Of a DNA stretch of 11,862 nucleotides, positions 8,415 to 11,862 are shown one piece after another. The first letter of the stretch is position 1; each line of letters starts with the position of its first letter. The stretch is taken from positions 1-11,862 of the forward strand of contig DAOVLC010000008.1 of NCBI GenBank assembly GCA_030631455.1. Direction: 5' to 3'. The translations under genes and the position numbers were made by a program. A model generated the notes under the pieces. The model saw only the letters and a list, made by a program, of their open reading frames with translations, was not told the origin of the DNA and searched no databases. This stretch comes from Candidatus Zixiibacteriota bacterium. Its GTDB lineage: Bacteria; Zixibacteria; MSB-5A5; JAABVY01; JAHJOQ01.

Positions 8415-8897
8415 CTATTTCTTCTTTCGCCTGACGGATTCTGACTTGATTTTCTCTTGCAGCTTCACGATTCCTTCGATCAACTGCTCCGGTCGCGGAG
8501 GGCATCCGGGAACATATATATCAACCGGCAGAATCTTGTCAACACCCTGCAGGATCGCGTAGTTGTTGAATACTCCACCGGTGGAAGCGCAGGCCCCCAT
8601 CGAGATCACCCATTTCGGATTCGGCATCTGACCGTACAGACGCTTAAGAACCGGCGCCATTTTATTCGACACACGACCCGAGACTATCATCAGATCAGCC
8701 TGCCTCGGCGATGGACGCATTACCTCCATCCCAAAACGCGCGAGATCAAACCGCGGCCCATAAGTGGACATCATCTCGATCGCACAGCAGGCAAGTCCGA
8801 AGCCGAGAGGCCAGAGCGAACTCTTCCTCGCCCAGTTGGTCATCTTATCGACGGTGGTCAGCAGTATCCCTTCCGGGATTTTTTCTTCTAATCCCAT
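8415..8897 (-). CDS. nuoB: NADH-quinone oxidoreductase subunit B, N2 cluster
   Basis: PSST-type subunit (160 residues) that carries the terminal N2 4Fe-4S cluster, the direct electron donor to quinone. The ligands are the tandem pair C37 and C38 in [10 protein letters not shown], plus C103 in [10 protein letters not shown] and C132 in [10 protein letters not shown]. These are the four cysteines expected for N2. The motif [14 protein letters not shown] at 61-74 and the block [20 protein letters not shown] are also typical. The last residues are very basic (SVRRKKK), a variable tail. The start is ATG 8897-8895, preceded by AGGGG at a 9-base spacing, and it overlaps the end of nuoA by 10 bases. 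The next gene, nuoC, is its structural neighbour in the complex. Confidence 0.97.
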   Translation of the reverse strand: MGLEEKIPEGILLTTVDKMTNWARKSSLWPLGFGLACCAIEMMSTYGPRFDLARFGMEVMRPSPRQADLMIVSGRVSNKMAPVLKRLYGQMPNPKWVISMGACASTGGVFNNYAILQGVDKILPVDIYVPGCPPRPEQLIEGIVKLQEKIKSESVRRKKK

Positions 8898-9247
8898 TTC
8901 AACGCACCCCTGCGCAAGATGTAGATGTAGCCGATCAGGAGAATGCCGATGAACACCAGCATCTCGACAAATCCGAACAGGGCAAGCTTGTCATATACGA
9001 CCGCCCACGGATACATGAATACGACTTCGATATCGAAAACGATGAAAAGAATTGCGACGAGATAGAACTTGACCGGGAATCGCTCTTTCGTTCCTCCGAC
9101 CGGATCTACACCGCACTCGTATGGGATGTCCATATCTCTCGAATCGGTAGATTTCCTGCCGACATACCTGGACACCAAGAACAGCCCCCCGCCTGCGGCA
9201 GTCGATACAACAAGCAGGAACACAATCGGGAAATATATATCAAACAT
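8888..9247 (-). CDS. nuoA: NADH-quinone oxidoreductase subunit A
   Basis: First gene of the operon. It encodes a small membrane subunit (119 residues) next to NuoH and NuoJ at the junction of the two arms. Three hydrophobic helices are visible, near 5-25, 60-80 and 92-111. The loop between the first two contains [11 protein letters not shown] with the conserved C45, which shields the quinone site in known structures. The second helix has the family motif [12 protein letters not shown] with D72 and E74. The start is ATG 9247-9245 with a modest purine-rich GTAGAAAG upstream. It overlaps nuoB by 10 bases. A candidate promoter lies about 40 bases upstream, consistent with nuoA heading the transcript. 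Confidence 0.97.
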   Translation of the reverse strand: MFDIYFPIVFLLVVSTAAGGGLFLVSRYVGRKSTDSRDMDIPYECGVDPVGGTKERFPVKFYLVAILFIVFDIEVVFMYPWAVVYDKLALFGFVEMLVFIGILLIGYIYILRRGALKWD

Positions 9248-9285
9248 AAGCTATCTTTCTACCACACTCCGCCCAACGGCAGCGC

Positions 9286-9316
9286 CAAACTTATTTAATA
9301 TACTCCGTAATGTCAA
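9286..9316 (-). promoter_or_regulatory. candidate promoter of the nuo operon
   Basis: Read on the minus strand, TTGACA (9316-9311) is followed by TAAGTTTG (9293-9286). TAAGTTTG fits the Bacteroidota housekeeping -7 consensus TAnnTTTG exactly. The TTG lies 20 bases upstream of its TA, close to the spacing reported for that group. TTGACA is also the classical sigma-70 -35 box, but no good TATAAT sits at 16-18 bases; the best alternative is AATAAG at 15 bases. Transcription would start about 30-35 bases before the nuoA ATG. The stretch between is AT-rich. The motif match is seen; promoter function is inferred. Confidence 0.6.
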
Positions 9317-9406
9317 CAAGTATTTGGCGGGAGTCGGAATGCCGAGACATTGGTACGCTTTCCCTTTTCGTATGGGAGATATGAAGATATGAGGAAGAGC
9401 TTTTGT

Positions 9407-9628
9407 CTAAATGTCGGGAACAGGCTCGTAGCCGATCAGCCTCACCTTTTCGAGCCACACTGTTATCTCAGGAGATATCTGAATCAATGCTGACCACATC
9501 TCGCGTACGATCTTGACACGTGAAGCGAGTTGCGATGCTGTCGCGGCGTGCCACAGGAAAGAGAGGATAGCTTTTGCAGCCCAACCGGCTTCAAAAAGGT
9601 CTGAAGCAAATTTCCGTTTGACTGGCAT
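9407..9628 (-). CDS. doubtful small ORF in the spacer upstream of nuoA
   Basis: An ATG-to-TAG frame of 73 codons (MPVKRKFASDLFEAGWAAKA at the start, IGYEPVPDI at the end) lies between the probable terminator of the dockerin gene and the nuoA promoter. I do not recognise it. It is predicted to be mostly helical, has no clear signal peptide or membrane helix, and has five tryptophans, high for this size. No ribosome-binding motif is visible. The ATG comes 7 bases after the terminator stem, so it would need its own promoter or read-through. Third-position base use is not distinctive. Another minus-strand frame over the same bases is also open for 73 codons, so chance is a fair explanation. A gene remnant or a dispersed intergenic repeat is also possible. 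Confidence 0.2.
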   Translation of the reverse strand: MPVKRKFASDLFEAGWAAKAILSFLWHAATASQLASRVKIVREMWSALIQISPEITVWLEKVRLIGYEPVPDI

Positions 9629-9635
9629 AATAACG

Positions 9636-9663
9636 AAGGCAGGATCCCGGAGGATCCTGCCTT
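9636..9663 (-). terminator. stem-loop terminator after the dockerin-protein gene
   Basis: A perfect 12-bp inverted repeat (AAGGCAGGATCC and GGATCCTGCCTT, arms 9636-9647 and 9652-9663) encloses a four-base loop. It begins 32 bases after the stop codon at 9696. On the minus strand the stem is followed by CGTTATTATG, moderately T-rich. On the plus strand the following bases are not T-rich. This fits an intrinsic terminator for the minus-strand gene and separates it from the nuo operon. The short T tract is imperfect, so efficiency is uncertain. Confidence 0.75.
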
Positions 9664-9695
9664 ATCGAGATTGGATGCGGGGTGACAGCGCCGAT

Positions 9696-11862
9696 TTACG
9701 GGCACGTTTCGCCTGGCGGCGGCCCACCAGCGAAGATGTAATTGATCAAATAGACGACATCGTCAATATCCACATCATCAGAGCAGTCAGCGTCGCCTGT
9801 TTCCAGTGGATCCGGTGCAGGTCCGCTCGAGAAGATGTAGTTTATCAGATAGACAACATCATCTATGTCAACATCACTACTACCGTCCGCATCACCAGGC
9901 ACATAGATTGTGCCGAGCTCAGAACAGCAGATCGTGGGCACGGGGTATCCGCAAGTGAATACCGAGATTCCGTAGATGAAGAAATCCTCATATAGATTGT
10001 AGTCGCTCATATCCACAATCCCATCGCAATTGAGATCGGCCTGGTACAGCAGATCAGGTGCGATTCCGCCATACAACAAGAACTTCTTCAAGAACACCAG
10101 GTCAGCCACCGTCAGACAGAGGCCATCATTATTGATGTCTCCGCATGCATAACAAGTATCACACACGACATCGTCACATGCCAGACCTGCGTAAAAAATG
10201 CCGTTACTATCCAGACAGACCTGCCGATCGGTGTAGAAGCAATATGGATCATTCAGCGAATCACAGTCACAGCATGCGCCGGAATCCGGACAATTAACCG
10301 TTACCCTCATCTCGATGTAATCGACTTCTGTGTCGTCCTGGAATATGATATCAAGATTGCCATCCTGAATAGCTGCAAGAATGTTGGTTGAACCGTGCCC
10401 GCCAGCCGCTGCGTCAGGCAGGTCGGTCAGATCGATACAGCATGCCAATTCATCACCTGTTTGCCAGGGGCCACTCCCCGGATCGCAGTACTCCTCCAGA
10501 TCGTTCATCAATATCGAAAAGACTGAACCTGTTCCACTCGGACCGTACTCACCGAGTGCAAAGGCATCGGTACCGGGGATAACTCCGGTAGCGCGTACGT
10601 TGAAACAGAGTTCAGCCTCTACTACGAGACAGCTCGAGGTCCAGCAATTGTCAAATGTATGTCCGAAGCATTGATTGACGCAGGGTGAATCGAAGTAGGT
10701 ATTATAGTCGTAACAGCTCTGCTGCAAATGGGTAAGGAGACCCGGGCTTGTGTTGGACAACTCGGAGCCAACGAAATTGTCGTCTGTCCCGTGGAGGCAG
10801 GTGTCGTACGCATAGTAATCTTCGAAATCACACGAGTCGTTACCGAAATCTTTGCCGAGAATATTGTCGAACATCTGCACAGTAACATTGTGGAAAACCG
10901 ACGCCGGATGAGTCTGCGCCCATGGGCTCGAAATCGTCTCAGATACTTTGTACGTCCCGGGCGGGAGTCCGGCAAAGGTGTACTCTCCCTGCTGATCGGT
11001 GGTCGTATTCATCGAGACGGGGCCGGTAAGATCGATCGGGATGCCCGCGACAACGCCCTCGCCCATCGTGTTGTCCCATATGCCGTTTGCATTCATGTCA
11101 TGAAACTTGGTGCCGGAAATCCTGGCGAGAGTATCTGTTGGGTAGTTGCCGAAATTGCATGGACCGTAGTCTGTTCCGGGCAGATTGTGATAAGCTACAA
11201 TGTGGCCCTGAGGGTAGAATGGGAGGGGAAAGGTCTGCACCCAGTACTGCTGAAGATCCTCGCAGACAAGTAGACCCTGTGGGTAGTTTGGTGGATATGG
11301 CCCCGAAAACCCACCCGGGCAGACGCCAAAGCAGTATCGGCCGTTGGCATCTGTTGTTGTCGTGCCCAACAGAGTGCCGGGATTCACGTAGTCGTATATA
11401 TTGATAGTCCAATTCGGAAGAGCGGGTTCGTACATGCCCCAGGCGTGATCCTGGTCCAGATCAAGGTACTTGTATCCGAAGATTGTGTGATACCAGCATT
11501 TCGTTCCATAGGAATACGGACCGTGCCAGTTCGGTATGACATCGCCACCGGTCGTAGCCCATTTCCAGGAGCCCGCAGGTGGGAAATAGGTCGAGTCGAC
11601 AACGATGGTCTTGCCCGAGTCAGAAGGATCCACCATCGTAGTGATTCTCAAGATTATATCATCATAGCCGTTCGGAACACCGGGGTCGCCGGGCTGAAAG
11701 GCCACACCTATCCACACGGTGTCAGGGCTTATGCCGTCGGCATTACCTCCAACATTGACGTTTGAGAGGTAGTCCCCGATTCCACCTGCGGTGTCGATGA
11801 CCGGAATATCCCACGAACAGCCGTCCGGCGAGGTTATCAGGAAACCGTGAGTGAATCCCAAT
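9696..11862 (-). CDS. partial secreted multidomain protein with SdrD_B-like and dockerin-like modules
   Basis: The last 721 or so residues of a large, probably extracytoplasmic protein; the frame is open at the window edge, so the N-terminus and any signal peptide are not visible. Numbering the visible residues from 11861: 1-120 is a beta-rich module beginning GFTHGFLITSPDGCSWD. Residues 125-240 and 246-343 are two SdrD_B/CNA-B-like beta-sandwich repeats, seen from YKYLDLDQDHAWG with TTTTDANGRYCF, and from TKFHDMNANGIWDN with TTTDQQGEYTFAGLPPGTYKV. Residues 344-570 are cysteine-rich and hold an unidentified beta-rich segment (412-522). Residues 573-630 contain two EF-hand-like dockerin loops (D575-N577-D579 and D609-N611-D613-D620). 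Residues 656-715 contain two more, almost identical. I infer calcium-binding, disulfide-stabilised structure and a role at or outside the cell surface. No catalytic domain is visible and I assign no specific function. It is unlikely to share a function with the nuo operon. Confidence 0.85.
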   Translation of the reverse strand, partial: LGFTHGFLITSPDGCSWDIPVIDTAGGIGDYLSNVNVGGNADGISPDTVWIGVAFQPGDPGVPNGYDDIILRITTMVDPSDSGKTIVVDSTYFPPAGSWKWATTGGDVIPNWHGPYSYGTKCWYHTIFGYKYLDLDQDHAWGMYEPALPNWTINIYDYVNPGTLLGTTTTDANGRYCFGVCPGGFSGPYPPNYPQGLLVCEDLQQYWVQTFPLPFYPQGHIVAYHNLPGTDYGPCNFGNYPTDTLARISGTKFHDMNANGIWDNTMGEGVVAGIPIDLTGPVSMNTTTDQQGEYTFAGLPPGTYKVSETISSPWAQTHPASVFHNVTVQMFDNILGKDFGNDSCDFEDYYAYDTCLHGTDDNFVGSELSNTSPGLLTHLQQSCYDYNTYFDSPCVNQCFGHTFDNCWTSSCLVVEAELCFNVRATGVIPGTDAFALGEYGPSGTGSVFSILMNDLEEYCDPGSGPWQTGDELACCIDLTDLPDAAAGGHGSTNILAAIQDGNLDIIFQDDTEVDYIEMRVTVNCPDSGACCDCDSLNDPYCFYTDRQVCLDSNGIFYAGLACDDVVCDTCYACGDINNDGLCLTVADLVFLKKFLLYGGIAPDLLYQADLNCDGIVDMSDYNLYEDFFIYGISVFTCGYPVPTICCSELGTIYVPGDADGSSDVDIDDVVYLINYIFSSGPAPDPLETGDADCSDDVDIDDVVYLINYIFAGGPPPGETCP
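9732..9896 (-). repeat. tandem dockerin-like repeat inside the secreted-protein gene
   Basis: Two 22-codon units with a period of 99 bases (33 codons) lie at 9831-9896 and 9732-9797. Each encodes an EF-hand-like loop plus helix ending VDIDDVVYLINYIF. The two units agree at 20 of 22 residues but differ by synonymous changes in 12 codons. The copies are therefore an old duplication kept similar at protein level, not a recent DNA duplication. Confidence 0.85.

Larger units (their letters stand above)
9248..9695. other. 448-base spacer between the dockerin-protein gene and nuoA
   Basis: This stretch holds, in minus-strand order, the stem-loop terminator (9663-9636), a doubtful 73-codon ORF (9628-9407), about 90 bases with nothing recognisable, the candidate nuo promoter (9316-9286) and an AT-rich leader of roughly 35 bases before nuoA. 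I see no tRNA, riboswitch fold, insertion-sequence end or clear operator in it. Short open frames on the plus strand have no ribosome-binding site and no recognisable protein features. Confidence 0.6.

Noticed and set aside
8353..8505. NuoC start at 8505 with a 51-residue extension
   Set aside because: Most of the extension overlaps the conserved nuoB coding sequence and does not resemble NuoC. It is kept only as an open question in the junction finding.
9360..9380. Possible small hairpin with arms TCCC and GGGA around 9361-9377
   Set aside because: The stem is only four base pairs with a large loop, not enough to call a structure or operator.
9484..9705. Second minus-strand 73-codon frame across the terminator
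   Set aside because: It runs over the dockerin gene stop and the stem-loop, and its product has a low-quality composition rich in S, R and C.
1..11862. CRISPR arrays, tRNA or rRNA genes, insertion sequences, defence or mobile-element genes
   Set aside because: I looked on both strands and saw no regularly spaced repeats, no cloverleaf-like sequence, no transposase motifs and no terminal inverted repeats.

Overview
The window holds most of a complex I (NADH:quinone oxidoreductase) operon and, upstream of it, the 3' part of a large secreted-protein gene. All real genes lie on the minus strand, so transcription runs from high to low coordinates. The organism looks like a Gram-negative bacterium of the FCB superphylum. 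My best guess is Zixibacteria or a neighbouring candidate phylum. This rests on the C-terminal dockerin-like repeats of the type VDIDDVVYLINYIF, the SdrD_B-like and cysteine-rich secreted modules, and a nuoA promoter resembling the Bacteroidota-type TAnnTTTG promoter. The phylum assignment is inference.

Layout by region, in transcription order: 11862-9696 is a partial gene for a multidomain, cysteine-rich, probably exported protein that ends in two dockerin-like modules; its N-terminus is outside the window. 9663-9636 is a perfect 12-bp stem-loop that probably terminates that gene. 9635-9248 is a spacer with one doubtful 73-codon ORF and a good nuoA promoter candidate at 9316-9286. From 9247 to 1 run nuoA, nuoB, nuoC, nuoD, nuoE, nuoF, nuoG, nuoH, nuoI, nuoJ and a nuoK that is cut by the window edge. 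nuoL, nuoM and nuoN are presumably beyond it.

The nuo genes are packed tightly. Junctions are A/B 10-bp overlap, B/C 62-bp gap with my chosen start, C/D 1-bp overlap, D/E 4-bp overlap, E/F 5 bp, F/G 4-bp overlap, G/H 1 bp, H/I 11 bp, I/J 21 bp and J/K 1 bp. Three genes (nuoD, nuoF, nuoJ) start with GTG. Together they encode the NADH dehydrogenase module (NuoE, NuoF, NuoG), the connecting quinone-reducing module (NuoB, NuoC, NuoD, NuoI) and part of the membrane arm (NuoA, NuoH, NuoJ, NuoK). All expected iron-sulfur ligands are present, including the optional N7 site of NuoG.

I do not see a previously undescribed system here. The operon is conventional in content and order. The points that merit a second look are the secreted dockerin protein, the nuoA promoter, the nuoB-nuoC junction and the short ORF in the spacer.
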